From NCBI GenBank assembly GCA_013287665.1, contig JABDDK010000006.1:186-51206 (forward strand): a DNA stretch of 51,021 nucleotides. The letters are read 5' to 3'. The translations under genes and the position numbers were made by a program. Position 1 is the stretch's first letter. Each line of letters starts with the position of its first letter. The DNA is from Alphaproteobacteria bacterium (GTDB taxonomy: Bacteria; Pseudomonadota; Alphaproteobacteria; UBA9655). The notes below the pieces were generated by a model that saw nothing but the letters and a program-made list of their open reading frames with translations, searched no databases and was not told where the DNA came from. Positions 24,156 through 32,574 of this stretch are shown here, piece after piece.

Positions 24156-25367
24156 CTATGCTGCGAAATTAAGAACCTTAAGCGCTTCAAAATTCAAGAC
24201 ATCTCCACCAACTCTTCTTGTTGTGTAAAACTCGACATATGGTTTTGCACTGTAGGGGTCCCTGAGGACACGAATTCCTGTCCGGTCCACGATTTGATAT
24301 CCTTCCTTGAAATTCCCGAATACAATGGATTTAGAGGCGTGCCCTATGCTCAGCGTTGGCATGTCATCTGAAATGACGATAGGATACCCCAGCATTGTCG
24401 GGTTCGGAGAGCCTGCCAGCGGTGGCTGCCATAAGTAATGATGACTTCCTGGATCTTGAAGCTTTCTCAGTGCACCTTGCGCAACCCGAGACATGAGCCA
24501 AGAGGCTCCGGGGAGATATTGAGGTTTTAAAGCATGAAAAAGATCCAATAAAGTGCTCGCTCCATGCCCCTCTTCAAAATTACCATTCACCCCAGACTTA
24601 ATATCCTCAAGCTTTCCCCACTCCCATTGCGCTTTGGAGACCGTTTCATAGCTAAGTATACCCTTTGGCTTGTTATCTCCATCGCCTAAAATGAACGCCG
24701 CATTTTCCATCAGGGCCATTTTATGGGCGATCTTTTGGGATAACCAATCTTCCACGTTCAAACTTGCATCATCTAAAAGCTTTTGTGTTGCTCTTGGTTT
24801 TGCGTACATCTCATGAACATTGATGCGGATCTTTGCGAGCTCGGGTGTTTTTGTCTCAGGCCTCTCCTGCTTTTCAGACACCCATCCAACATCCGCAGCA
24901 TCTTTATCTATGAGTAACTCAAGGGCTGAACTTGAGATCTCTCGAACGGTTGCAAGGTCTCGCATAACAGATGTGGCTTGAAGAGTAGCATAGAGACGAT
25001 CGTGAAGACCAGAAGGCACCAAATAACCCCCATCACGATCAGGCGTTGTCGATAGGCTTTTTTGTTCAATATCATGCAATGAGGCATCAAGGCCTTTACG
25101 AATATAGTCCATGAAGGCATTTTGATGCGCACAAAAAGGATCATGAGCTGTTTCAACCTGTGGACGATTTGAGAGAGCCTCAAGTCGCTTAAATTTTGTT
25201 TCGGCTGAATCAAGGCTGCACTCAATGCGATCCAGCTTTTCTTGGAGAACTGGATCCACATTTCCTTTTTTTTCAAGGCTTTTGAGCCTTTCCTCATTGA
25301 CGCCTTTAAACTCCTCAAATGTGCGTGATAAATCATCCAAAGTTGTTTGAATATCATAGTCGTGCAT
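24156..25367 (-). CDS. HK97-family major capsid protein
   Basis: 403 residues. The first ~105 residues form a charged, coiled-coil delta/scaffold domain (EEFKGVNEERLKSLEKKG), normally removed by the protease encoded just upstream. The shell domain follows, with diagnostic stretches STTPDRDGGYLVPSGLHDRL, LLIDKDAADVGWVSEKQERP, FILGDGDNKPKGIL, and TMLGYPIVISDDMP near the C-terminus. It is closely GTA gp5-like in length and architecture. The frame is complete, so the capsid gene is not obviously decayed. Confidence 0.95.
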   Translation of the reverse strand: MHDYDIQTTLDDLSRTFEEFKGVNEERLKSLEKKGNVDPVLQEKLDRIECSLDSAETKFKRLEALSNRPQVETAHDPFCAHQNAFMDYIRKGLDASLHDIEQKSLSTTPDRDGGYLVPSGLHDRLYATLQATSVMRDLATVREISSSALELLIDKDAADVGWVSEKQERPETKTPELAKIRINVHEMYAKPRATQKLLDDASLNVEDWLSQKIAHKMALMENAAFILGDGDNKPKGILSYETVSKAQWEWGKLEDIKSGVNGNFEEGHGASTLLDLFHALKPQYLPGASWLMSRVAQGALRKLQDPGSHHYLWQPPLAGSPNPTMLGYPIVISDDMPTLSIGHASKSIVFGNFKEGYQIVDRTGIRVLRDPYSAKPYVEFYTTRRVGGDVLNFEALKVLNFAA

Positions 25368-25429
25368 TCTTTCCTCTCTATTTTATGGTTATGAAAAGCC
25401 ACCTTGTTTAGGTGACGACGAAACAGTGA

Positions 25430-25876
25430 TTACTGATCACTGATGACGTGGGCGGTTGCGCAGGCATTCGCTCCAAAAGTTACTAAGGAAATTTCAATTA
25501 AATCGATATCAAGTAGGGTACGTGTTTTATGTCCCTTATCATGGGACGCTTGTATGGTTCTGAATCCAATGGAAAGTCCATCGATCGCTCCCTGCTTTAA
25601 CAAAAGATAAGCCTCATCAGCTTTGGAAACCCCAAGAGCTAACTTGCCCTCTGCAAAAAGACCGCGCTCATCTTCAAATAGGCGGGTCCACACGCCAATG
25701 GGTTGTTTGGGATCATGTTGCCAGAGCATCTTTGGCATTTTACCAAAAATCTTTGCGGCTCTTAGTGTTGCTTTAAAGGCACCTTTTGCAACACGATCTC
25801 TCATACGATCAACGACGTTAAAATAACTGGCGTACCCAGCAATCATGCCGTGTTGACTCTTAATATTATTCGGCAT
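25430..25876 (-). CDS. HK97-family prohead protease
   Basis: 148 residues. Family motifs: GYASYFNVVDRMRDRVAKGA, MLWQHDPKQPIG (His of the catalytic triad), DGLSIGFRT (catalytic Ser) and LIEISLVTFGANACATA. It should cleave the capsid delta domain during maturation. It is complete, with an appropriate ATG at 25876, and lies 62 bp upstream of the capsid gene in the usual order. Confidence 0.94.
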   Translation of the reverse strand: MPNNIKSQHGMIAGYASYFNVVDRMRDRVAKGAFKATLRAAKIFGKMPKMLWQHDPKQPIGVWTRLFEDERGLFAEGKLALGVSKADEAYLLLKQGAIDGLSIGFRTIQASHDKGHKTRTLLDIDLIEISLVTFGANACATAHVISDQ

Positions 25877-26056
25877 GTGAGGGATCTCCTTCAGGGATAT
25901 AAAAAATATTCCATAAGACGTTGATTCTATTGATATAATCTCTGTTTTTTAAAAAAATAATCCATTATTAATAAAATATTATCTATTTATCATTACACTC
26001 AAACGTGAAGAATAATAATAAGAAGAATATAACTTTTAACATTAAGGAGAAAGACG

Positions 26057-26293
26057 ATGAAAACAGTAACAACTTTTGCATTTTTAGCTGTTCTAGCTTT
26101 GAGTACAGCAGCAAGTGCTAACAACGAAAAAAGACAAAACTGGTTCTACTATTTTGGTGGTCCAGTCGCTGCAGCACCTTGTGCAAATCCATGTGCACCA
26201 GTGTGTCCACCAGTATGTGAGCCAGTGTGTGCGCCAGTTTGCCCACCACCATGCCCTTGTCCTTGCCCACCAATTCGTGGAATCTTCTGGTAA
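26057..26293 (+). CDS. Secreted Cys/Pro-rich repeat protein, copy 1
   Basis: 78 residues. A signal peptide (MKTVTTFAFLAVLALSTAASA) is followed by NNEKRQNWFYYFGG, then short PVC-PPVCEPVC type repeats, and a conserved end PPIRGIFW. There are ten cysteines in the mature ~57 residues. AAGGAG lies 6 bp before the ATG. It is on the plus strand, opposite the phage-like genes on both sides. I do not recognise a family; a cross-linked envelope or extracellular matrix component is possible. Confidence 0.82.
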   Translation: MKTVTTFAFLAVLALSTAASANNEKRQNWFYYFGGPVAAAPCANPCAPVCPPVCEPVCAPVCPPPCPCPCPPIRGIFW

Positions 26294-26314
26294 GACAGGC
26301 TTAAGGCTAATGTA

Positions 26315-26336
26315 ACCGATCCCGAAAGGGATCGGT
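26315..26336. terminator. Hairpin after Cys/Pro-rich gene 1
   Basis: ACCGATCCC-GAAA-GGGATCGGT, a 9-bp perfect stem with a GAAA tetraloop, 22 bp after the stop codon of copy 1. A T-run occurs only ~11 bp later (26347-26353), so it is either a weak terminator or an mRNA-stabilising loop. The block TGTAACCG...CATA around it is shared with the region after copy 2. Confidence 0.55.
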
Positions 26337-26437
26337 GCATAGCTGATTACTTTTTTATTGATTTATTCCTCATTCCCGATTACCTTTTTTCCTACGAAAG
26401 ATAAAAATTGATCAATTCACAAAAAAAAGGAAAAAAG

Positions 26438-26746
26438 ATGAAAAAAATCTCAACTCTTGTTTTTCTTGCAGCCATCTCAGTCGGAGCAGCAGCAAGTGCA
26501 AATAACGTTAAACAACAAAACTATCTCTATTATTTAGGCGGTCAAGCACCTTGTGCGCCAGTCTGTCCTCCACCATGTGCACCAGTGTGCCCACCTCCTT
26601 GTGAGCCAGTCTGTCCGCCTCCTCCTTGTGAGCCGGTCTGTCCTCCGCCATGTGAGCCGGTCTGTCCTCCGCCATGTGAGCCAGTTTGCCCACCACCACC
26701 CTGTGAAAAGCCTTGCTGCCCACCAATTCGTGGAATCTTTGGTTAA
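26438..26746 (+). CDS. Secreted Cys/Pro-rich repeat protein, copy 2
   Basis: 102 residues from the ATG at 26438 (AAGGAAAAAAG before it). Same layout as copy 1: signal peptide (MKKISTLVFLAAISVGAAASA), NNVKQQNYLYYLGG, then a longer array of CPPPCEPVC-like units (about seven) and the conserved end CCPPIRGIFG. The DNA repeats show recent in-frame expansion of a 24-27-bp unit. Its stop codon overlaps the stop of the converging portal gene (26743-26746). It and copy 1 are clearly paralogues. Confidence 0.85.
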   Translation: MKKISTLVFLAAISVGAAASANNVKQQNYLYYLGGQAPCAPVCPPPCAPVCPPPCEPVCPPPPCEPVCPPPCEPVCPPPCEPVCPPPPCEKPCCPPIRGIFG

Positions 26747-27936
26747 GGTATAAGATTGTGTAACCGGTCCCCATCCGGGACCGGTTCATATCCTAGGGTA
26801 GCCCTCTTTTCATTAAGCGTCAGAAATGACGCTTTTTCAATTTTCCCCCAAAGGGCTTCTCGTTTCGGTGCTAGCGCCGGAATTGAGTCTAAATCAAAAT
26901 CAAGGAATAGATTCTCTCCAAACAAGGGCAAGAGCCATTTATTCAATTCACCTTTAATCATTTCTAAATGGGGCAAGATTGTATCTTCCCACAAGTGATA
27001 ACGGGCTTCCTTATAGTTTGAAAAGGTTGCGTCTCCAGGTACGCCAACCAGCATGGGCGGCACGCCGTAAACTTGTGCAATTTCCCGAGCGGACAAATAC
27101 TTCCCTTCAATAAAGTCTAAGTCCTTAGGCGACATCCCCATTTCCTTCCAGTCAAAGTCCCCTTCGAGAATCATAATCCGTCCCGCATTTCGCTGCCCTT
27201 CGTAGATGTCTTTTAAATCCTGACGCAAGGTGGATCGTTGTACTTCCGATAATATGTTACCATTACTATCTGGTTTCATAATAAAGGCGCCCGAAGGACG
27301 CGCACCATTTTGAAGTAAGGCCAAGTTATGTCCAGCCACCGCATTATGTTGATCAATTGAATGAGCCGCAGCCTCAATCGGACTCATTCCATACCAATCA
27401 TGAAGCGGGTTAAAGGTTTTGATATGTAAGATTCTGGACTTACCATTCAGCGGATCGACAGGAATTGTGAGGGCCTTTCCCCCAAGGGTATAAAGGAAAG
27501 CCTCAGGCACACCCCCTCTCCCAGGGACAACACGGACCCGATCTGGTCTTAAGAGATAAAGCTCTAGAGGTTCCTCTTCAGGCATAACGGCCTCAATATA
27601 AACATTTCCTGAAAGAAGAAGGTATGAGGTTAACGCTTCCATAAAGCGGCCCAAACTTTGCCCGGGATTGGGGGCGTGAAGAAGGTTTAAAAGGGGATGG
27701 GTTTCAAGGCAGGTGTCGCCTCGATAGAGTTTCCAGGGAACACTCCCCACACCCCGTGCGATTAAAGAGACACAGCGGTAGACCACTATATTTTTCTGAT
27801 AGCCTTCTTCCGCAAGAGTATCGTATTGACGGGGTGTCCAGACGGGTTGATGTGATCCTGTTGAGAGCAAGAGAGGAGCCGTAGCACTCGCTTTTTTTTC
27901 AGACGCGTGCAAGAGGTGATGAATCCAATTTTTCAT
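26743..27936 (-). CDS. HK97-family portal protein
   Basis: 397 residues from the ATG at 27936 (CGGAG upstream). Portal hallmarks: NIVVYRCVSLIARGVGSVPW near the N-terminus, LLNLLHAPNPGQSLGRFMEA, LLSGNVYIEAV, MSPIEAAAHSIDQHNAVAGH and FSNYKEARYHLWEDTILPHL. The portal forms the dodecameric DNA-entry vertex. The gene is complete. The terminase that should precede it is not present: the next features upstream are repeat R4 and the divergent atp operon. Confidence 0.95.
   Translation of the reverse strand: MKNWIHHLLHASEKKASATAPLLLSTGSHQPVWTPRQYDTLAEEGYQKNIVVYRCVSLIARGVGSVPWKLYRGDTCLETHPLLNLLHAPNPGQSLGRFMEALTSYLLLSGNVYIEAVMPEEEPLELYLLRPDRVRVVPGRGGVPEAFLYTLGGKALTIPVDPLNGKSRILHIKTFNPLHDWYGMSPIEAAAHSIDQHNAVAGHNLALLQNGARPSGAFIMKPDSNGNILSEVQRSTLRQDLKDIYEGQRNAGRIMILEGDFDWKEMGMSPKDLDFIEGKYLSAREIAQVYGVPPMLVGVPGDATFSNYKEARYHLWEDTILPHLEMIKGELNKWLLPLFGENLFLDFDLDSIPALAPKREALWGKIEKASFLTLNEKRATLGYEPVPDGDRLHNLIP
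26762..26786. repeat. Hairpin after Cys/Pro-rich gene 2, within the portal C-terminus
   Basis: AACCGGTCCC-CATCC-GGGACCGGTT, a 10-bp perfect stem 15 bp after the stop of copy 2. On the minus strand the same bases encode the portal C-terminal residues EPVPDGDRL. The equivalent hairpin follows copy 1, where there is no portal gene. Confidence 0.7.
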
Positions 27937-28045
27937 GAGGGGTCTCCGGGATTTTATAGGCACAATTCTTCGATTTTACATTTATGACGTTATCTCAATT
28001 TTCCAATCTGTCAATGAGACGGACTGGACGATAATTGCCCATTTG

Positions 28046-28198
28046 CATCACCTCTCCCCTACGTGGGAGAGGTCGATCCGAAGGATCGGGTGAGGGGGCG
28101 CGAACCAACGCACTGATGGAAACGGGTTCTTGAAAAGAATGATTTTAAAGCCCCTCACCCGCCGCTACGCGTCGACCTCTCCCACAAGGGGAGAGGTG
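28046..28198. repeat. Family-1 palindromic element, copy R4
   Basis: Inverted arms between the divergent portal and atpI genes, start CATCACCTCTCCCC and end GGGGAGAGGTG. The left tip hairpin is ATCCGAAGGAT; the right arm has the GCCGCTACGCGTC tip shared with R7. It occupies the region that must contain the atp promoter, leaving only ~60 bp before atpI. Confidence 0.9.
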
Positions 28199-28257
28199 AA
28201 GAAACCTTGACAGCCCAGGGTTACGAACATACCCTATGAAAAAATGGTGAGAAAACG

Positions 28258-28539
28258 ATGTCTGATGACCCGGCATTAGAGAGCTTAAAGCGAAAAATCA
28301 AAGAGGCTCAAAAACCCCCTGATAAAGAAAACAAACCTGAAACGTCTGCGGCTAAGTACTTTAACGTTGGTGTTGAACTTGTATCCGGCGTCTTAGTGGG
28401 CGTGGGTGTCGGCCTTTTTATTGACTGGATGTTTGGGACGTCCCCGTGGGGTCTCATTTCTTTGTTTATTCTTGGCGCGAGCGCAGGTATGCTCAATGTG
28501 TATCGCGTGCTAACAAAAAAGGAGGACACAGATGGCTGA
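28258..28539 (+). CDS. atpI: ATP synthase accessory protein AtpI
   Basis: 93 residues. A charged N-terminal third (SLKRKIKEAQKPPDKEN) is followed by two membrane segments (VGVELVSGVLVGVGVGLFID, SPWGLISLFILGASAGMLNV). This is the AtpI/AtpQ-like pattern with glycine-rich helices and the alphaproteobacterial GxFIDWMFGTSP. It assists c-ring assembly or Mg2+ handling in other bacteria. It overlaps atpB by 8 bp and opens the F0 operon. Confidence 0.93.
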   Translation: MSDDPALESLKRKIKEAQKPPDKENKPETSAAKYFNVGVELVSGVLVGVGVGLFIDWMFGTSPWGLISLFILGASAGMLNVYRVLTKKEDTDG

Positions 28540-29254
28540 TCCTCTTCATCAGTTTGAAATTCACAAGCTTATCCCCTTAAAGTTGGATGGGATTGATATT
28601 TCTTTTACAAATTCATCGTTGTTTATGGTGTCTGCTGTTCTCCTCACAACCGTCTTTCTTGTCGGTGGAATGATGCGCTCCCAACTCATCCCTGGGCGCT
28701 GGCAATCGATGACGGAGATAACCTATTCCTTTGTCGCAAACTTGCTTGATGAAACGGTGGGACTCAAGGGCCGCCAGTATTTCCCCTTTATCTTTACGAT
28801 ATTTATGTTCATCCTCATGGGAAATTTGATCGGTATGCTTCCCTATACCTTCACCTTTACAAGTCACATTATTGTGACATTCGGCCTTGCCGTGATTGCC
28901 TTTGGCGTTGCGACACTTATCGGATTTATGCGTCATGGCTTCCACTACTTTACGCTTTTCGTGCCCAAGGGAGCACCTGTGTACATGCTTCCCTTGATTG
29001 TCCCTATTGAGATTCTCTCTTACCTCTCCCGGCCCATTAGTCTTTCTGTGCGTCTTTTTGCGAATATGATGGCAGGGCACACCATGCTCAAGGTATTTGC
29101 AGGCTTTACGGTGGCTTTAGGGATCTTTGGTGTGGCCCCACTTGCGGTCAATACCCTGCTTACGGCCTTTGAAATCTTAGTTGCAGTTTTACAAGCATAT
29201 GTTTTTACGATATTAACGTGTATATATTTACAAGACTCAATTAATCTACATTAA
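28532..29254 (+). CDS. atpB: F0F1 ATP synthase subunit a
   Basis: 240 residues, polytopic. Conserved PLIVPIEILSYLSRPISLSVRLFANMMAGH contains the essential proton-channel arginine (SVRLFAN), and the C-terminal helix has the family's polar residues (ILVAVLQAYVFTILTCIYL). With the c-ring it forms the two proton half-channels. GGAGG precedes the ATG within atpI. Confidence 0.97.
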   Translation: MADPLHQFEIHKLIPLKLDGIDISFTNSSLFMVSAVLLTTVFLVGGMMRSQLIPGRWQSMTEITYSFVANLLDETVGLKGRQYFPFIFTIFMFILMGNLIGMLPYTFTFTSHIIVTFGLAVIAFGVATLIGFMRHGFHYFTLFVPKGAPVYMLPLIVPIEILSYLSRPISLSVRLFANMMAGHTMLKVFAGFTVALGIFGVAPLAVNTLLTAFEILVAVLQAYVFTILTCIYLQDSINLH

Positions 29255-29269
29255 AGAAGGAGAATAGAC

Positions 29270-29494
29270 ATGGATGTTGAAGCAGCACGTATGGTTGGAG
29301 CAGGGCTTGCAGTTGTAGCTCTTGCAGGGGTGGGTCTCGGTATTGGGATGATTTTCTCATCCTTGATTACGGCGATCGCAAGAAACCCTTCAGCGCGGGA
29401 ACAAGTCTTTCCTGTTGGTATTTTAGGGTTTGCGCTTACAGAAGCTGTGGCTCTTTTTGCCCTTCTGATTGCCTTTTTGATCTTGTTTAAATAA
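29270..29494 (+). CDS. atpE: F0F1 ATP synthase subunit c
   Basis: 74 residues, a two-helix hairpin. Helix 1 is glycine-rich ([20 protein letters not shown]), the polar loop is RNPSAREQ, and helix 2 carries the proton-binding glutamate in [14 protein letters not shown]. The residues around that Glu are those of an H+-type ring, without an obvious Na+ motif. 15 bp after atpB. Confidence 0.97.
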   Translation: MDVEAARMVGAGLAVVALAGVGLGIGMIFSSLITAIARNPSAREQVFPVGILGFALTEAVALFALLIAFLILFK

Positions 29495-29518
29495 AGAGTC
29501 CTTGAGGGAGCTAAGGTC

Positions 29519-29974
29519 ATGCCTCAATTAGACACATCTACATTTGCGTCCCAACTGTTTTGGTTGGTGATATGCTTCTTAGCTCTTTATTTTATATTGT
29601 CTTATATTGCCCTTCCGAAGATCTCAAAAGTTCTTGAAACGCGAGAGCAAACGATAGAGGCTAAAATTAACAAAGCGAGCCTTTACCGCGAACAAGCTGA
29701 AGATCTCCTCAACGAGTACGAAGCGATCCTTGCAAAGGCAAGGGAAGACGCCCACCTCCACTATAAATCAAGTGCGAGTGCGATATCAGCCGATGTAACT
29801 CTCAAACAAAAAGATATAATCGATAAACTGAGCAATCGCCTTCACCTTGCTGAGCAAACCCTCTACCGTTCCCGTGTTGAAGCAGGGAAAGAGATGGGCT
29901 CCATCGCTGAAGAAATAGCAAATTTGATCCTTGATAAGCTAACGGGTCGCTCGCCACGAAAGAAAGGTGCCTGA
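29519..29974 (+). CDS. atpF2: F0F1 ATP synthase subunit b' (second b-type subunit)
   Basis: 151 residues. One N-terminal membrane segment (FWLVICFLALYFILSYIALP) is followed by a long helical stalk. The start PQLDTSTFASQLFWL and the PKISKVLETREQTIEAKI region are typical of b' of photosynthetic and alpha bacteria. It pairs with subunit b to form a heterodimeric peripheral stalk. The stop overlaps the start of the next gene (TGATG). Confidence 0.93.
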   Translation: MPQLDTSTFASQLFWLVICFLALYFILSYIALPKISKVLETREQTIEAKINKASLYREQAEDLLNEYEAILAKAREDAHLHYKSSASAISADVTLKQKDIIDKLSNRLHLAEQTLYRSRVEAGKEMGSIAEEIANLILDKLTGRSPRKKGA

Positions 29975-30450
29975 TGTTTTCAACACCTGAATTTTGGGTC
30001 TTTATCGCGTTTGTCCTTCTGATCGCCTCCTTTGGAAAAAGGGCTTACATTTTTGTGACCCAAACTCTGGATCAGCATAGTCAGAAAGTGACAGACCAAC
30101 TCGCAAAAGCCGAGAGCCTTCATGATGAAGCACAGAGTCTTTTAAACTCATATAAAAAGAAGCATGAAGAAGCGCTAGAGCAAGCCAACAAAATTATTGC
30201 CTATGCAGAACGCGAAGCTCTTGAATTAAAGCAGACGAGTGAACGTGAATTAGAGAAATTTATAGCTCAAAAGGAAAAGGCACTTCACGAGCGCATGAAC
30301 ATTGAACGAGAAGAAATGAAAGCAAAGCTCATTTCAGAGGCGACGGATGAAGCCTTAAAAATTGTAGAGCGTGTCTTGGCGAAGTCTCCCGCTGATCTGA
30401 AGACACTTACGGAGGCGTCTTTGAAGGAAGTCGCGAAGCTACACGTATAA
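29974..30450 (+). CDS. atpF: F0F1 ATP synthase subunit b
   Basis: 158 residues, an N-terminal membrane segment (FWVFIAFVLLIASFG) and a long charged coiled-coil stalk (HDEAQSLLNSYKKKHEEALE). The order I-a-c-b'-b without F1 genes is the alphaproteobacterial arrangement; the atpHAGDC cluster must lie elsewhere. Repeat R5 starts at the last base of its stop codon. Confidence 0.93.
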   Translation: MFSTPEFWVFIAFVLLIASFGKRAYIFVTQTLDQHSQKVTDQLAKAESLHDEAQSLLNSYKKKHEEALEQANKIIAYAEREALELKQTSERELEKFIAQKEKALHERMNIEREEMKAKLISEATDEALKIVERVLAKSPADLKTLTEASLKEVAKLHV

Positions 30451-30635
30451 CCTCTCCCCTTGTGGGAGAGGTCGACGCGCAGCGGCGGGTGAGGGGTGTC
30501 TCCCCAAGAACTCGTATGCGTTGATTAGCTTAGATCTCTTGCACTGTAGGTTACATTCCAATGAGCTTAATTATCTGTGTTCCCTCCCCCTCACCCGACC
30601 TTTCAGGTCGACCTCTCCCACGGTGGGGAGAGGTG
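30450..30635. repeat. Family-1 palindromic element, copy R5
   Basis: Begins at the atpF stop codon (ACCTCTCCCCTTGTGGGAG) and ends GGGGAGAGGTGATGG. The left arm has the common ACGCGCAGCGG tip, the right arm the tip ACCTTTCAGGT. The right flank (GGTGCCTCGCAATTTCATGAG) is the reverse complement of the left flank of R7, apart from a few bases, so the element is ~25 bp longer than the arms alone. Confidence 0.9.
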
Positions 30636-30719
30636 ATGGTGCCTCGCAATTTCATGAGGTAACCCTGAAGGTATAAACACCTTCTTTGACAGTTTTTCTC
30701 AATTCCGATACGATACGAT

Positions 30720-31889
30720 ATGAAGCAAATATTACTCATCATAACCGGCAGTATTGCAGCTTATAAAAGTTTGGAGCTTATTCGTTTTTTACGAAAGGAA
30801 AACGTTCGGGTTCGCGTTATTTTAACGCCTGGGGGCGCCGAATTCATCACGCCCTTATCGTGCGCAACCTTGACGGAAGAGCCTGTCTATTCTGACTTGT
30901 TTTCTCTGACAGAAGAAACGGAGATGGGACATATCCGTCTCGCGCGTGAAGCCGATCTTGTTGTCGTTGCTCCTGCAACCGCGGACATCATAGCAAAAGT
31001 TGCGGAAGGGCGGGCAGATGATTTGGCCTCAACGACCTTGCTCACCACAACGAGACCCATTGTTATAGCCCCTGCGATGAACGTCGAGATGTGGAATAAT
31101 CAGGCAACTCAAAGCAATGTAAAACTCTTAAAGCAAAGAGGAGTTGAATTCATCGGACCTGAGGAAGGCGAGTTGGCTTGTGGAGAATGGGGTCGTGGGA
31201 AAGTGACGGAGCCGTCCGCTATCAGTGCCTTTATCATCGACAAATTGTTCGGGGATCGACCTTTAAAAGGATTCAAGGCTTTGGTGACAGCTGGGCCCAC
31301 GCAAGAGCTTATCGACCCCGTCAGATTCATCTCTAACCCTTCTTCAGGTAAGCAAGGATATGCCATTGCAGAAGCTCTGCTTCAGAAAGGGGCCGAGGTT
31401 ACTTTAATTTCAGGGCCAACAAATGAAACACCTCCAGAGGGCGCTCACCTAAATCTTGTTCAAACAGCTGAAGAGATGTGGAAAGCAACTGAATCAGTCC
31501 TTCCCGTTGATCTTGCGATTTGCACGGCAGCTGTTTCAGATTACCGTCCAGACCATCCTTCTTCTCAAAAAATTAAAAAGAAAAATGAAGCGTCTTCTCT
31601 TACGATGATTCCAACCGTTGATATTCTTGCAAGTCTTTCTAATCACAAGAAACGCCCTCGTCTTCTGATCGGATTTGCAGCGGAAACAGAAAATATCGTT
31701 GAAAATGCAAAAACAAAATTAATCAAATGCGATTGGGTTATTGCAAATGATGTAAGCAAAGGTATATTTAGATCAAATGAAAATGAAGTTTACCTGATAA
31801 CGCCTAAGGCAAATGAACATTGGCCTCGGATGACAAAAAAGGAAGTTGCTATCAAGCTCGTGGAACACATAATAAAAGAGTTAAAATGA
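30720..31889 (+). CDS. coaBC: Bifunctional phosphopantothenoylcysteine decarboxylase / phosphopantothenate-cysteine ligase
   Basis: 389 residues. The N-terminal CoaC flavoprotein half shows [13 protein letters not shown], the catalytic His region ([20 protein letters not shown]) and [10 protein letters not shown]. The C-terminal CoaB half shows [33 protein letters not shown] and IGFAAET. It makes 4'-phosphopantetheine precursors for CoA. It overlaps dut by ATGA, a pairing common in bacteria. Confidence 0.97.
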   Translation: MKQILLIITGSIAAYKSLELIRFLRKENVRVRVILTPGGAEFITPLSCATLTEEPVYSDLFSLTEETEMGHIRLAREADLVVVAPATADIIAKVAEGRADDLASTTLLTTTRPIVIAPAMNVEMWNNQATQSNVKLLKQRGVEFIGPEEGELACGEWGRGKVTEPSAISAFIIDKLFGDRPLKGFKALVTAGPTQELIDPVRFISNPSSGKQGYAIAEALLQKGAEVTLISGPTNETPPEGAHLNLVQTAEEMWKATESVLPVDLAICTAAVSDYRPDHPSSQKIKKKNEASSLTMIPTVDILASLSNHKKRPRLLIGFAAETENIVENAKTKLIKCDWVIANDVSKGIFRSNENEVYLITPKANEHWPRMTKKEVAIKLVEHIIKELK

Positions 31890-32347
31890 TTACCGTCCCC
31901 CTCATTAGATTCCCTCATGGAGAAGATCTCCCCCTCCCAACCTATGCCACATCCTTAAGTGCGGGTCTCGATCTTATGGCCGCTATCGATGGGCCCATTG
32001 TGTTAAAGCCTTTTGAGCGAAAGCTTATTCCAACGGGGATCTCGATTGCCTTGCCTGCTGGGTATGAAGCCCAAATTCGTCCTCGTTCCGGTCTTGCTCT
32101 CAAGCATGGGCTAACCGTCTTAAACACACCGGGAACAATTGACGCCGACTACCGCGGTGAGATTCAGGTCATACTGATTAACTTAAGCCAGGATGAATTT
32201 ACGATTGAACGAGGTTTAAGGATTGCACAAATGATTTTGAGTCCCGTAACTCAACTCCAGTGGACTGAAAGGGATCAACATGATGATATCGCTCAACAAG
32301 AGCGCCAGGGTGGCTTTGGTTCAACAGGAATGATGCAACGATCATGA
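31886..32347 (+). CDS. dut: dUTP diphosphatase
   Basis: 153 residues starting at the ATG that overlaps the coaBC stop. All five trimeric dUTPase motifs are present: [34 protein letters not shown] and the P-loop-like RQGGFGSTG. It hydrolyses dUTP, giving dUMP for thymidylate synthesis and keeping uracil out of DNA. Confidence 0.97.
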   Translation: MITVPLIRFPHGEDLPLPTYATSLSAGLDLMAAIDGPIVLKPFERKLIPTGISIALPAGYEAQIRPRSGLALKHGLTVLNTPGTIDADYRGEIQVILINLSQDEFTIERGLRIAQMILSPVTQLQWTERDQHDDIAQQERQGGFGSTGMMQRS

Positions 32348-32406
32348 GAAATATAATGAAATTAATGCATAGTGAAGCACCATCACCTCATAAGGACGAA
32401 GTCCTT

Positions 32407-32548
32407 CACCTCTCCCCTACGTGGGAGAGGTCGACGCGCAGCGGCGGGTGAGGGGGATATATGACTTTAAAGAAATATCAAATGACACTGCGTGCGGCCT
32501 ACCCCTCACCCGCCCTAAAGGGCGACCTCTCCCACAAGGGGAGAGGTG
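32407..32548. repeat. Family-1 palindromic element, copy R6
   Basis: Inverted arms with left tip ACGCGCAGCGG and right tip CCCTAAAGGG. The central segment is shared with R2. The element is preceded by GAAGCACCATCACCT, the same flank as R1, but separated from the arm by an extra hairpin (AAGGACGAAGTCCTT, 32392-32406). The right end runs into fragments of the family-2 end sequence CTCGCAATGACG (32564-32575 and 32595-32607), which reach into the next gene's 5' end. Confidence 0.9.
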
Positions 32549-32574
32549 AGGGTGCCCTGGCATCTCGCAATGAC

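Noticed and set aside
24908-25402. 164-codon frame on the capsid strand in another reading frame
   Set aside because: It overlaps the well-supported capsid N-terminal scaffold domain; this is a shifted-frame shadow without family features.
26540-26720. DNA repeats in the Cys/Pro-rich gene as a CRISPR or satellite
   Set aside because: They are in-frame codons for PVC/PPC units in a protein with a signal peptide and a conserved end; codon structure explains the period.
28613-29080. 155-codon frame antisense to atpB
   Set aside because: It lies entirely opposite the conserved subunit a gene, and its His/Lys/Arg-rich product is what hydrophobic codons give when read in reverse.
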